From NCBI RefSeq assembly GCF_000941055.1, contig NZ_CP007202.1:2228001-2292000 (forward strand): 64,000 bases of DNA, in the 5' to 3' direction. Below, piece after piece: positions 32,578 through 41,571 of this stretch. This DNA is from Siansivirga zeaxanthinifaciens CC-SAMT-1. Its GTDB lineage: Bacteria > Bacteroidota > Bacteroidia > Flavobacteriales > Flavobacteriaceae. The position numbers were made by a program, and so were the translations under genes. Every line of letters begins with the position of its first letter. The first letter of the stretch is position 1. The notes beneath the pieces are model-generated. The model searched no databases. It saw nothing but the letters and a program-made list of their open reading frames with translations, and was not told where the DNA came from.

Positions 32578-33585
32578 TTAACAGAAGAAAAAATAATCGG
32601 TCATCTCTTGCATATGCTGCTTTTTAAAATAGCTTCTAATTTCGCTCTGAGCCAAAGCATTAGCCACAGTAACTATACTTTGAGGATTTTTAATATTTTC
32701 TAAGTTAGTGAAAGGTTCTAGTGGTTGGTTGTAAATGTGTTTTCCAATTTTTTTCGGATTATCGCAAATCCAGTGAAACGGAATATTTTTTTCAATTAAG
32801 GCTTTAGCTATTGTTTTTCCTTTTAAACCAGCGCCCCATACCACTAAAGTACGTGAGGCATCGTAATCTAGCAGTAGGAAATAATGCAGTTTTAAATCTA
32901 AAAACGTATTTTCAGCATAATGCACATGGGTTCTTGAGGTGCGTACCTGATAGTCTCGCCAATAATGTAAAATGGTGTTACAAGGTATTATTTTGTACTG
33001 TTGTTTGTAAAAACGAAATACCAAATCGTAATCTTCGGGATACCGTTGCGGATTAAAGGCATCGGCAGCAATAAAATCTTCGCGATGAATCAGCCAGCAC
33101 GGTGAGGCAATGACACATTCTTTATAAATTTCAGAATAATTTCTACCAAAACGGGTTAATTCATTTAACCAATCTTCATACTTTTTGTAACCATCACTTA
33201 TTCCATTATCAGAAAAATAAGCAACTAACCCCGTAGCAACGTGTTTTTTTCCAGCTTGCTGCAAATTATTTAATAAAACTTCTAATTTGTTTTCGGGCAT
33301 AATATCATCGCTATCCATGCGCGTAATATATTCGCCCACACTTATTTTAAAAGCCATTTGCAGAGCATCAATAATGCCACTGCCTGTATTTTTGTAAAGT
33401 TTTATTCGATGGTCGTCTTTAGCGTAGCTATCTACTATGCTAAAACTTGCATCTGTAGAGCCATCATCTATAATAATTAACTCCCAATGCTCGTAGGTTT
33501 GGTTTATTATAGAAATTATGCAATCTGATATGAATTTTTCTGTATTTTTAAACGGTGTTAAAATACTAATTAATGGTTTTTGCAT
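32578..33585 (-). CDS. Family 2 glycosyltransferase with a C-terminal Rossmann-like segment
   Basis: Transfers a sugar from a nucleotide donor, probably in surface-glycan synthesis. The N-terminal 220 residues are a GT-A fold: ISILTPFKNTEKFISDCI, LIIIDDGSTDASF (donor-binding Asp), YITRMDSDDIMP (DxD), and YPEDYDLVFRFYK. The last 90 residues add a nucleotide-binding-like strand-loop-helix, TLVVWGAGLKGKTIAKALI (G-A-G-x-x-G), followed by FHWICDNPKKIG, like the N-domain of PglD/NAD-binding sugar enzymes. The start is taken as the ATG at 33583-33585 (MQKPLISIL); an ATG at 33600 and a TTG at 33618 are alternatives. It stands alone between two divergent units. Confidence 0.88.
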   Translation of the reverse strand: MQKPLISILTPFKNTEKFISDCIISIINQTYEHWELIIIDDGSTDASFSIVDSYAKDDHRIKLYKNTGSGIIDALQMAFKISVGEYITRMDSDDIMPENKLEVLLNNLQQAGKKHVATGLVAYFSDNGISDGYKKYEDWLNELTRFGRNYSEIYKECVIASPCWLIHREDFIAADAFNPQRYPEDYDLVFRFYKQQYKIIPCNTILHYWRDYQVRTSRTHVHYAENTFLDLKLHYFLLLDYDASRTLVVWGAGLKGKTIAKALIEKNIPFHWICDNPKKIGKHIYNQPLEPFTNLENIKNPQSIVTVANALAQSEIRSYFKKQHMQEMTDYFFFC

Positions 33586-33649
33586 GGCGCGAAGATACAT
33601 AATTCCAGTTTTTAACAAAAGCTTATGAAAGTAACGAAAAGTATAATTG

Positions 33650-33657
33650 TAATTTTG
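33650..33657 (+). promoter_or_regulatory. -7 element for the M61 peptidase gene
   Basis: TAATTTTG fits TAnnTTTG and lies 30 bases before the ATG at 33688. Confidence 0.45.
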
Positions 33658-33687
33658 AAAGTCAAATTTTAATTAAACCTATTTTTA

Positions 33688-35580
33688 ATGAATAAACATT
33701 TTTTAACAGCAGTATTTGCTGGTATAGTATTGAGTAGTTGTAGCACATCTAAAACCACTGGAAACGATTTAGCAACTGCTACACCCATTAACACTTCTTT
33801 AAACTTGGTTGCCGTACAAAACGATAAAGTGCCAGTAACCATTAATCCGGGACGCTTTACAGTACCAACTGTAACATACAGACTGCCACGTGTGGTACAA
33901 GGTACTTATGCTGTAAGCGATTTCGGGAAATATATCGACGATTTTAAAGCTTTCGATTACAACGGAAACGAAATTCCTGCTGTTAAAACAGATGCCAATA
34001 CCTGGACTATTAACAATGCAAAGCAATTAGATAAAATTACATATTTAGTTAACGACACCTTCGATATTGAAGAAGTTGGCGGCATAGGCGGTGAGCAGCC
34101 TTTTTCGCCATCGGGAACAAACATTGAACCAACAAATTACGTGTTAAATTTACACGGCTTTATTGGTTATTTTGATGCTTTAAAAAACAACCAATATAAG
34201 CTGGATGTTATTGCTCCAGCCGATTTAGTTCGTACCTCTGCGCTTCAAAATGTTGAAGAAAAATTAAGTGAAGATGGAAAAACAGTTACGACCAGTTATT
34301 TTGCACCACGATATTTTGATATCACAGACAACCCTATGTTTTATGGCGATTTAACGGTTGAAACTTTTAATGTAGGTGATATTAAAATTGTTTTAAGTGT
34401 TTATTCTCCGGGTAAAAAACATTCGGCAGCTTCGTTAAAAGAAACTATTTTTAAGATGATGAAAGCGCAAAAGGCTTTTTTAGGTGATATTAATTCGACA
34501 CCACGTTACGATATTTACTTGTATTTGGCAGGCGATAACGAAGATGCACCAAAAGGTTTCGGAGCTTTAGAACACCATACATCTACAGTGGTTGTTTTAC
34601 AAGATGCGATGCCAGAAGAAGCTTTAGCAGAAAGTATGATTGATGTGGTTTCTCATGAATTTTTTCATATCGTTACACCTTTAAGTGTACACTCTGAGGA
34701 TGTACACTATTTCGATTATAACAACCCAACGTTTTCTAAGCATTTATGGATGTACGAAGGGGTTACCGAATATTTTGCAACCTTGTTTCAGGTAAATCAA
34801 GGCCTGGTTGATGAAAATGAATTTTTTAGTAAAATAATTAGTAAAATTCAAGGCTCTAAAAACATGGACGATGCCATGAGTTTTACAATTATGAGTGAAA
34901 ATGTTTTAAAAGAACCGTACAAAGATCAGTACTTAAATGTATATCAAAAAGGTGCTTTAATTGGTATGTGTATTGATATTATTATGCGCGAAGAAAGTAA
35001 CGGAAATCGCGGTATTTTATCTTTAATGAAAGAACTTTCTAATAAATACGGAAAGAACAAACCTTTTGAAGATGATAAACTTATTGATGAAATTGTAGCA
35101 ATGACTTATCCGTCGTTAAGAGACTTTTTCGATACGCACGTTATAGGCGATATTCCAATAAATTATACTAAATATTTTGATAAAGTAGGTTTAAAAATGG
35201 GTGAGGCTCGTATAGAAACTAGTTATGTAATGAATGGTACAAAATTAATTTTTGCAGCTAATCCGCAAGAAGGCAAGATATTTTTTAGCGATTTAGTAAA
35301 AGAAAATAGTTTTTGGAATGATTTAGGCGTGCAACCAAACGACATTATAAAATCTGTAAATGGGAAGCCATTTTCTATGGAAAATGCCAATATCATTTTA
35401 CAGGATATGTTTAGCTGGAAACCAGGTACAGATATTTCACTTGTTTTAGAAAGAGAAGGTAAAGAAGTTACTGTTAAAGGTACTACCGAACAGTCTTACA
35501 CTATGGGAGAGAGTTTAATAGAAAGTCCAGATGCTACTGAAGCCCAAAAGAAATTAAGAGAAGCCTGGCTTAAAGGTTAA
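33688..35580 (+). CDS. M61-family aminopeptidase-like metallopeptidase with PDZ domain, lipoprotein
   Basis: Exported zinc peptidase of 630 residues. A lipobox signal (FAGIVLSSCSTSK, Cys about residue 17) anchors it to a membrane, most likely facing the periplasm or cell surface. The N-terminal 200 residues form the M61 beta-domain (RYFDITDNPMFYGDLT). The catalytic domain holds VSHEFFHIVTP (HExxH) and, 30 residues on, WMYEGVTEYFATLF with the third ligand Glu. The C-terminal part is a PDZ domain (LGVQPNDIIKSVNGKPF). Family members (glycyl aminopeptidase type) cleave N-terminal Gly or Ala. It is a single-gene unit with its own -7 element and terminator. Confidence 0.94.
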   Translation: MNKHFLTAVFAGIVLSSCSTSKTTGNDLATATPINTSLNLVAVQNDKVPVTINPGRFTVPTVTYRLPRVVQGTYAVSDFGKYIDDFKAFDYNGNEIPAVKTDANTWTINNAKQLDKITYLVNDTFDIEEVGGIGGEQPFSPSGTNIEPTNYVLNLHGFIGYFDALKNNQYKLDVIAPADLVRTSALQNVEEKLSEDGKTVTTSYFAPRYFDITDNPMFYGDLTVETFNVGDIKIVLSVYSPGKKHSAASLKETIFKMMKAQKAFLGDINSTPRYDIYLYLAGDNEDAPKGFGALEHHTSTVVVLQDAMPEEALAESMIDVVSHEFFHIVTPLSVHSEDVHYFDYNNPTFSKHLWMYEGVTEYFATLFQVNQGLVDENEFFSKIISKIQGSKNMDDAMSFTIMSENVLKEPYKDQYLNVYQKGALIGMCIDIIMREESNGNRGILSLMKELSNKYGKNKPFEDDKLIDEIVAMTYPSLRDFFDTHVIGDIPINYTKYFDKVGLKMGEARIETSYVMNGTKLIFAANPQEGKIFFSDLVKENSFWNDLGVQPNDIIKSVNGKPFSMENANIILQDMFSWKPGTDISLVLEREGKEVTVKGTTEQSYTMGESLIESPDATEAQKKLREAWLKG

Positions 35581-35600
35581 TATTTAATCATTAGAAAAAC

Positions 35601-35634
35601 AAAAACGCCTCAAATTTTATTGGAGGCGTTTTTT
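35601..35634. terminator. Bidirectional terminator between M61 peptidase and histidine kinase genes
   Basis: AAAAACGCCTC (35601-35611) pairs with GAGGCGTTTTT around an 11-base AT-rich loop, with T-runs on both strands. Confidence 0.87.
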
Positions 35635-35652
35635 ATTTATTATAACACAGGT

Positions 35653-36849
35653 TTATTTTGGTAAAGACAAAATAAATTGTGTCCCTTTTTCTATTTCCGA
35701 ATGAATATCGATAGCCCCATTCAATTTATTCACAAGTGTTTTAACCGTAAACAAGCCAATGCCCGTGCCTACATTGCCATGTTTATCTTTATCGTGGGCA
35801 GTATTAAATAATTCAAATAAATCGTCTTGTTTCTCTTGTTCGATGCCTTTTCCGTTATCTTCAACAATAAACACATGATGCGTTTCAGTTTCAGAATAAT
35901 CTATAGAAACCACAGGGTTTTCTTTAAAATTATACTTAAAACCATTGTCTACTAAGTTTAACAAAATCTGGGTTAGGGCAGCGCTGTTTATATCTTTTAA
36001 ATAAGCTTCTTTTACTAATTTAAATTGCGACGATTTTAATCCTAAAATATTTTTAATTGAGTTGTAAATATCTTGTAAAGTGGTTTGCTTTTTATCTTTT
36101 TCTAATAAAGCTTCACTTTTATAATGTTTTAAAATACCATCAATATACGCTCTTAGGGTGTCTGCCGATTCTTCAATATAATTTAAATATTCTAAGTTGG
36201 TTTTGGCATTTTCCTGTAATAATTCTTCCTTAAATAATTGAGATAATGAAGTAATATTAGCTAATGGCGATTTTAAATCGTGGGATATTTTATTTGCAAA
36301 CGTTTTTAAAGTTTGATGTCTTTCCTCTAAATCTGATAGTGTTTTGTTAAGCACAATGTTTTTATATCTCAACTCAAAAAGATTAATAACCTGTTTAGAT
36401 AAAATAATTAAAGTTTCTTTTTGTTCGGCTGTTAATGTTCTTGGAACATGATCGTAAACACATAAGGTTCCTAAAGCATAGCCTTCTGGGTTTATTAATG
36501 GAACACCAGCATAAAAACCTATATTATTTCCTGTTATTATGGGATTGTCATGAAAACGAATATCTTCTCGAGTATTTTCAACTATAAAAATAGGTTCATC
36601 AGTTAAAATGGCATGACCACATAACGACAACGCTCTTGGAGATTCATTTTCGGTAATGCCTATGTGTGCTTTTAAAAAATTTCTGTCCTTATCTAACAAA
36701 GTAATTAACGATATAGGCACATTACAAACTTTTGCAATTAAATTTGCTATATCATCGAAGTCAGATTCTGGTAAAGTATCTAATAAATTGTACTTTTTAA
36801 CTTCCTCTAAACGCTCAGATTCATTTTCTGGTAGTTGGGGTTTTATCAT
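35653..36849 (-). CDS. GAF-domain sensor histidine kinase
   Basis: Cytoplasmic signalling kinase of 398 residues without membrane segments. Residues about 25-160 form a GAF domain (NVPISLITLLDKDRNFLKAH, then SLCGHAILTDEPIFIVEN), a type often seen in Bacteroidota and cyanobacteria. A short coiled coil leads to the HisKA box FANKISHDLKSPLANITSLS with the phosphorylated His, then the HATPase domain: NLVDNGFKYNF (N box), VEDNGKGIEQ (G1), LFELFNT (F box) and GTGIGLFTVKTL (G2). No response regulator gene is adjacent, so its partner is unknown. It is monocistronic and shares a bidirectional terminator with the M61 gene. Confidence 0.94.
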   Translation of the reverse strand: MIKPQLPENESERLEEVKKYNLLDTLPESDFDDIANLIAKVCNVPISLITLLDKDRNFLKAHIGITENESPRALSLCGHAILTDEPIFIVENTREDIRFHDNPIITGNNIGFYAGVPLINPEGYALGTLCVYDHVPRTLTAEQKETLIILSKQVINLFELRYKNIVLNKTLSDLEERHQTLKTFANKISHDLKSPLANITSLSQLFKEELLQENAKTNLEYLNYIEESADTLRAYIDGILKHYKSEALLEKDKKQTTLQDIYNSIKNILGLKSSQFKLVKEAYLKDINSAALTQILLNLVDNGFKYNFKENPVVSIDYSETETHHVFIVEDNGKGIEQEKQDDLFELFNTAHDKDKHGNVGTGIGLFTVKTLVNKLNGAIDIHSEIEKGTQFILSLPK

Positions 36850-36950
36850 TTATTAAAAAAGTTTAATATATAATATTTACGAAAAAAAGTAGGTCAAGGT
36901 TTTATTAACTACACAATTGTTTGCTAAAAGGAATCATTAATTAATTTGAA

Positions 36951-38441
36951 TTAATCGTATTTAGCTGGCTTCCCATTCGATAATGAATTTTTAATAAATT
37001 CCCGAATGTCGTTGTTAGCCGTTTTTAGGTCTTCGTTTCTTAAATACATCATATGGCCACTTCGGTAACCTTTAAAAGTAAAGCGGTCTTTCATTTTTCC
37101 GCTAGGGTCTACTTGCCACATGGTATATTTTGCACCGAAATAAGTTGTAGCTCCATCGTAATACCCCGATTGAATTAATACTTTTAAATAAGGGTTTTGC
37201 GCCATGGCTTGTCTTAATTCATCTCGGGTATCGTTATTTCTATTATCCCAAGGGTGCACACTACCAAATAAATTATATTTAGTGTCTGTTTTAAAATTAA
37301 GATATTCTCTTATGTAATAATTTATGGCAGGCGCAAAGGCATGGTTCCAGGTTGTTAATTCCGGACTGTAATCTGGGCTATCGCCTGTTTCTCTTTTATC
37401 GATACCTAAATATCTGGAATCTAAACGACCAATAGTTTGTCCTGTTTTATGTCGTAATAATTCTTTCCAGAAAAATGAAGTAGGTATATCCAGGTTATTT
37501 TGAAGAATAGCCGTTTTTCCAAGCCCCGAATAGTAAGCCATTTTTTCGGCAATGGTATTTTTTTCTTTATCTGAAATAAAACCTCCCTTAGCAATAGCAG
37601 GCATTAAGGTATTGATAGCAAAATCTTCTGCTTCCGGTAAAATATCTAATAAATCTTTTTCTTGAAGCGCTTGTGGTAGTGCTTTATGATACCATGCCGC
37701 AGCTGTAAAATAAGGCAAGTTTAATGACGAGTATACCGGCTGCCCCGTATTATACAATTTGTAATCTGCTGGTGATACCATAATTACACCATTTAAGTAC
37801 ATCCATTGGCTGCTTTGTAGTTCGTTAGCCAATCCCATGACACGCGTGCCTCCGTAACTTTCACCAATAATATATTTAGGAGATTCCCATCTATTTTTTC
37901 GAGTTACAAAGGTGTTTATCCATTCGGCTAAATATTTAATATCGGCATTAATACCAAAAAACATATCACGATCTGGTAATTTACCATCTTTATCTTCAAT
38001 CATTCTCGAATATGCCGTGTTTACAGGATTTACATAAACAATATCGGCAACATCTAAAACAGAATTTGGGTTATCTTTTATGCCATAAGGTTGCACAGGA
38101 AACCCTTCATCATCAATATTTAAAATTTTCGGACCGGTGTAAGCGATGTGCATCCAAACAGAAGCCGATCCAGGACCGCCATTAAAAGAAATAATTAAAG
38201 GTCGGTTAGCACGATTTTTAATATCGTTACGCTCATAATAGGTGTAAAACAAAGTTGCAATAGGTTCACCTTTGCCGTTCCATACGGGTTGTGTTCCTGT
38301 GGTTGCCGTATAAGGAATGGTTTTACCATTTATAATGGTGCTATTGGTTGTAACTACGGTAGTATCTGTAGGAATGTTTCTTTTTTGAGCAAAAACAACA
38401 CTCATGGTCATTATAAAAAGCAGGCAAGTAATTTTCTTCAT
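36951..38441 (-). CDS. Secreted S10-family serine carboxypeptidase-like protein
   Basis: Exported peptidase of 496 residues. A cleavable signal peptide (CLLFIMTMSVVFAQ) is followed by the alpha/beta-hydrolase core of carboxypeptidase Y-like S10 enzymes: FNGGPGSASVWMHIAYTGP (oxyanion hole), YIIGESYGGTRVMGLA (nucleophilic Ser), LIQSGYYDGATTYF (Asp) and GYRSGHMMYLR (His). The triad is complete. It removes C-terminal residues from peptides in the periplasm or medium. It is the last gene of a leftward trio with the TIGR02757 gene 24 bases upstream and the LolD-like ATPase before that. Length is usual for bacterial members. Confidence 0.93.
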   Translation of the reverse strand: MKKITCLLFIMTMSVVFAQKRNIPTDTTVVTTNSTIINGKTIPYTATTGTQPVWNGKGEPIATLFYTYYERNDIKNRANRPLIISFNGGPGSASVWMHIAYTGPKILNIDDEGFPVQPYGIKDNPNSVLDVADIVYVNPVNTAYSRMIEDKDGKLPDRDMFFGINADIKYLAEWINTFVTRKNRWESPKYIIGESYGGTRVMGLANELQSSQWMYLNGVIMVSPADYKLYNTGQPVYSSLNLPYFTAAAWYHKALPQALQEKDLLDILPEAEDFAINTLMPAIAKGGFISDKEKNTIAEKMAYYSGLGKTAILQNNLDIPTSFFWKELLRHKTGQTIGRLDSRYLGIDKRETGDSPDYSPELTTWNHAFAPAINYYIREYLNFKTDTKYNLFGSVHPWDNRNNDTRDELRQAMAQNPYLKVLIQSGYYDGATTYFGAKYTMWQVDPSGKMKDRFTFKGYRSGHMMYLRNEDLKTANNDIREFIKNSLSNGKPAKYD

Positions 38442-38465
38442 AATTTAGGATTTAAAAATAAACAC

Positions 38466-39230
38466 CTAAAATTGCTCAAAAACTCCCAAACCAAATAATG
38501 CAAAGTCATATTTAACAGGATCTTTAACATTTAAAGCCCTTAAATTGTTATCTAATTCAAGTAAAGCTTTAGCATCATTTTGTTTTCTTTCTAGAAGTCC
38601 TAATTTTCTGGCTACATTTCCCGAATGCACATCTAACGGACAAGACAGTTGGGCAGGAGAGAGGCTTTTCCAAATACCAAAATCAACGCCCGTATGGTCA
38701 TTTCTAACCATCCAACGCAAAAACATATTAATGCGTTTTGCAGCCGAATTTTTTAAGGGGTCGCTCACATGTTTTTCACTGCGTGGTAAATGATTAATCT
38801 CGAAAAACAGTTTTTTAAATTCTGAAATACTCTGTTGAAGCGATTTTGGTTCGGCGTAGTTAGCGAATACCTGTTCCAATCCGCCATGATTTTTATAAAT
38901 ATGTTGTAATGATTTTATAAACTGAATCGCATCGTCACCATTAAAAGTTCTGTGCACAAAAGATTGTAACTTTTCTAAATCGGTTTCGCTATGATTCATA
39001 ACAAAATCGATTGGGGCATGATCTAAAAGCTGCATCAATTTTGTGGCATTAGTTATAATGCTTTTTCGGTTTCCCCAAGAAATGGTAGCCGTTAAAAATC
39101 CGGCAATTTCAATATCTTCTTTTAAATTGAAAAGATGCGGAATTTGTATAGGGTCACTTTCAATAAACTTTGGGTTATTGTATTGAATAACTTTAGCGTC
39201 AAGAAATTCTTTTAATTCAGCTGTATTCAA
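38466..39230 (-). CDS. TIGR02757 family protein
   Basis: Conserved protein of 254 residues with unknown function, common in Bacteroidota and proteobacteria. Recognisable text includes NPKFIESDPIQIPHLF near the start, FLTATISWGNRKSI, and the end motif KDPVKYDFALFGLGVFE. The middle part HSGNVARKLGLLERKQND with CPLDVH resembles helix-hairpin-helix DNA-glycosylase-like folds, which is why a nucleic acid role has been suspected; that is inference. The frame starts with TTG (39228-39230), two bases after the ATPase stop; the first internal ATG is too far inside to keep the family N-terminus. Confidence 0.9.
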   Translation of the reverse strand: MNTAELKEFLDAKVIQYNNPKFIESDPIQIPHLFNLKEDIEIAGFLTATISWGNRKSIITNATKLMQLLDHAPIDFVMNHSETDLEKLQSFVHRTFNGDDAIQFIKSLQHIYKNHGGLEQVFANYAEPKSLQQSISEFKKLFFEINHLPRSEKHVSDPLKNSAAKRINMFLRWMVRNDHTGVDFGIWKSLSPAQLSCPLDVHSGNVARKLGLLERKQNDAKALLELDNNLRALNVKDPVKYDFALFGLGVFEQF

Positions 39231-39232
39231 AC

Positions 39233-39898
39233 TTAATTATCAATTATGTTTCCATCAACCATCACCAGTTTTCTGTCGGCCAGATTAGCAAGATCTTCGT
39301 TATGAGTTACTATTACAAAGGTTTGGCCAAATTCATCTCGCAATTTAAAAAACAAGTTATGCAGGTTTTCGGCCGATTCGCTATCTAAATTCCCCGAAGG
39401 TTCATCGGCAAAAATTAAACTGGGGTTATTTATAAGCGCTCTTGCCACGGCAACGCGCTGTTGTTCACCTCCAGAAAGTTCGTTTGGTTTGTGGTGATAG
39501 CGATGCGATAAGCCTAAAAAATCTAAGAGTTCGGTGGCTCGTTTTTCGGCTTCAGCCTTTTTCGTGCCTTTAATAAAAGCGGGTAAACAAACATTTTCTA
39601 AAGCGGTAAATTCGGGTAATAATTGATGAAATTGAAATATAAACCCGATGTGTTCATTTCTAAATTTAGCCAGCGCTTTATCTTTAAGTCCGTTAATATC
39701 GATGCCATTTATTTTAAGTTCATAAGCTTCTTTTGTAGACGCTTTATCTAGAGTGCTTAAAATATGTAAAAGTGTGGTTTTTCCTGCTCCCGAAGCTCCA
39801 ACAATAGAAATAACTTCGCCTTTTTTAACATGAATATCAATACCTTTTAAAACCTGTAAATCGTTGTAAAATTTATGAATGTTTTTTGCTTGAATCAT
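39233..39898 (-). CDS. ABC transporter ATP-binding protein, LolD-like
   Basis: Cytoplasmic ATPase of 221 residues. Walker [15 protein letters not shown]-loop in [12 protein letters not shown], signature [15 protein letters not shown] and Walker [13 protein letters not shown], with the switch His in VTHNED, are all intact. The length and the Q/signature text are those of the LolD/MacB/FtsE group, which drive lipoprotein release or peptide export. No permease gene is beside it, so the partner is encoded elsewhere, as is common for LolD in Bacteroidota. It is the first gene of the leftward trio with TIGR02757 and the S10 peptidase. Confidence 0.94.
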   Translation of the reverse strand: MIQAKNIHKFYNDLQVLKGIDIHVKKGEVISIVGASGAGKTTLLHILSTLDKASTKEAYELKINGIDINGLKDKALAKFRNEHIGFIFQFHQLLPEFTALENVCLPAFIKGTKKAEAEKRATELLDFLGLSHRYHHKPNELSGGEQQRVAVARALINNPSLIFADEPSGNLDSESAENLHNLFFKLRDEFGQTFVIVTHNEDLANLADRKLVMVDGNIIDN

Positions 39899-40010
39899 TT
39901 GTGTGAAATAATAGGCGTGAATTTACTACATTATCATGTTATGTACAATTAAGATTGGTTTTTATTGTTAAATCACATATATACTTTATATTTAGTTTAA
40001 AAATAACAGC

Positions 40011-40598
40011 ATGCCTTATAAGAAGTTTGAAGAATATAACATACAAGTAACAGACGATGTAAAAGATCGTTATAAAAACATTATTGAAGATTTAGGTGAA
40101 AACACCTCACGTGAAGGCTTATTAAAAACCCCAGAGCGTGCGGCCAAAGCCATGCAGTTTTTAACGCAAGGCTACCACCAAGATCCTGTTGAAATTCTTA
40201 AAGGCGCCATGTTTAAAGAGAGTTACAATGAAATGGTTATTGTAAAAGATATCGAATTGTACTCGTTATGCGAACATCATATATTACCATTTTTCGGGAA
40301 AGCACATATTGCTTATATACCCAATGGTTATATAGTTGGATTGAGTAAATTACCAAGAATAGTAGATGTTTTTGCCAGACGACTTCAGGTGCAGGAACGT
40401 TTAACAGAACAAATTTTAGATTGTATAAACGACACTTTAAAACCACAAGGAGTAGCTGTGGTTATTGAAGCTTCTCATATGTGTATGATGATGCGCGGTG
40501 TGCAAAAACAAAACTCATTAACAACAACCTCTGGGTTTAGAGGCCAGTTTGAAAAAATTGAAACCAGAAATGAATTTTTAAAACTCATTGGGAAATAA
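40011..40598 (+). CDS. folE: GTP cyclohydrolase I
   Basis: Opens the GTP imidazole ring to make 7,8-dihydroneopterin triphosphate, the first step towards folate and related pterins. The 195 residues have the usual form: an N-terminal helix region ([23 protein letters not shown]), the zinc motif [19 protein letters not shown] (Cys and His), [24 protein letters not shown] substrate text and the late [12 protein letters not shown] with the second zinc Cys. All expected residues are present. A short membrane-protein gene follows after 47 bases on the same strand and may be co-transcribed. Confidence 0.97.
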   Translation: MPYKKFEEYNIQVTDDVKDRYKNIIEDLGENTSREGLLKTPERAAKAMQFLTQGYHQDPVEILKGAMFKESYNEMVIVKDIELYSLCEHHILPFFGKAHIAYIPNGYIVGLSKLPRIVDVFARRLQVQERLTEQILDCINDTLKPQGVAVVIEASHMCMMMRGVQKQNSLTTTSGFRGQFEKIETRNEFLKLIGK

Positions 40599-40645
40599 TT
40601 TTGGTATGTTTCTTGCTTTAAGGTTTTTGTAAATTTTTTTAATAA

Positions 40646-40930
40646 ATGAATAAATATAAAATACTAATTATAGGAATTATATGTGATGCTATAGGAATGG
40701 TATCGTTTATTATTCCGGGCATTGGTGAATTTTCAGATGTTGTTTGGGCACCACTTTCGGGATGGATCATGACGAAACTTTATAAGGGTAATGCTGGTAA
40801 AGTAGCAGGGGTTATAACCTTTGTAGAAGAAGCTCTTCCTGGTTTTGATATTATACCCTCGTTTACACTTATGTGGCTGTATACCTATGTTTTCAGTAAA
40901 AAAGGAAAGATTAAAGAAATTAAGCAATAA
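40646..40930 (+). CDS. Small conserved membrane protein, 94 residues
   Basis: Family not named. Three hydrophobic segments (ILIIGIICDAIGMVSFII, VVWAPLSGWIMTKLY and FTLMWLYTYVF) frame a short acidic motif EEALPGFDIIPSFTL that is well conserved-looking and recurs in small Bacteroidota membrane proteins I have seen annotated only as hypothetical. No signal peptidase site. It follows folE and is followed by a strong bidirectional terminator. Confidence 0.78.
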   Translation: MNKYKILIIGIICDAIGMVSFIIPGIGEFSDVVWAPLSGWIMTKLYKGNAGKVAGVITFVEEALPGFDIIPSFTLMWLYTYVFSKKGKIKEIKQ

Positions 40931-40931
40931 A

Positions 40932-40970
40932 AAAAAGAGGTCGCTTAAACCATTAAAACGACCTCTTTTT
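40932..40970. terminator. Bidirectional terminator between folE unit and TonB-receptor cluster
   Basis: AAAAAGAGGTCG (40932-40943) and CGACCTCTTTTT (40959-40970) form a perfect 12-base stem with flanking T-runs in both directions. Confidence 0.9.
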
Positions 40971-40983
40971 AATTAAATGTGAA

Positions 40984-41553
40984 TTATTGAACAGAAATTG
41001 GAAATACTACTTGTATATCTGTTTCTCCTCCAGCATTTGTAATGCTTCCAGAACTTACACCAGCCGCCAATTTATTTGGTTCGTGGCGTAATGTAATAGT
41101 TAAATTGCTTGAACCTAGCGTTGTTGATGTAGTTAAATTAAATTTTAAACCTACAGGATTACCATTACCATCTGCATCAGCATAAGTTACTGTAGCAATG
41201 TTATTACTTAATTGAAAAAAGAACTGGTGCTCATCGTCTTCTTCTTCAATTTCTTCATTAATATTTTCTGCGGGTGATTCCGTTTCGTTTAAAAGTACTA
41301 AGCTGCCATTATAAGTTTTATTAACAGAAAAAGGGCCGGAAACTGTAATTACAGGGGCATTTGGGCCATCGCCATCAAGGTCCCTTGATTGCAAGGTTAT
41401 GGTATTACCGCCACCAACTGGCACTAATGTTGCTGTAATGGTTGTTATTACTTCTTCTTCATTTACAGCAATTGGGTCGTCATTTTCACAGCTTGTTAAT
41501 GTGAAAGTTATTGCTAGTAATAATAAAATTGATGCTTTTTTAAATGTTTTCAT
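40984..41553 (-). CDS. Small lipoprotein paired with a TonB-dependent receptor
   Basis: The 189-residue product starts with a lipobox signal (LLLLAITFTLTSCENDD, Cys about residue 22) and is then beta-rich with an acidic surface (INEEIEEEDDEHQFFFQLS, a cluster of Glu, Asp and one His that could bind metal). The end ITNAGGETDIQVVFPISVQ is typical of small lipoproteins that Bacteroidota pipelines call type 1 periplasmic-binding-fold proteins. It lies 18 bases after the receptor stop in the same direction and was surely made with it. I infer a surface or periplasmic capture protein for the receptor's substrate. Confidence 0.82.
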   Translation of the reverse strand: MKTFKKASILLLLAITFTLTSCENDDPIAVNEEEVITTITATLVPVGGGNTITLQSRDLDGDGPNAPVITVSGPFSVNKTYNGSLVLLNETESPAENINEEIEEEDDEHQFFFQLSNNIATVTYADADGNGNPVGLKFNLTTSTTLGSSNLTITLRHEPNKLAAGVSSGSITNAGGETDIQVVFPISVQ

Positions 41554-41571
41554 TTTGAATTTTTTTAATTG

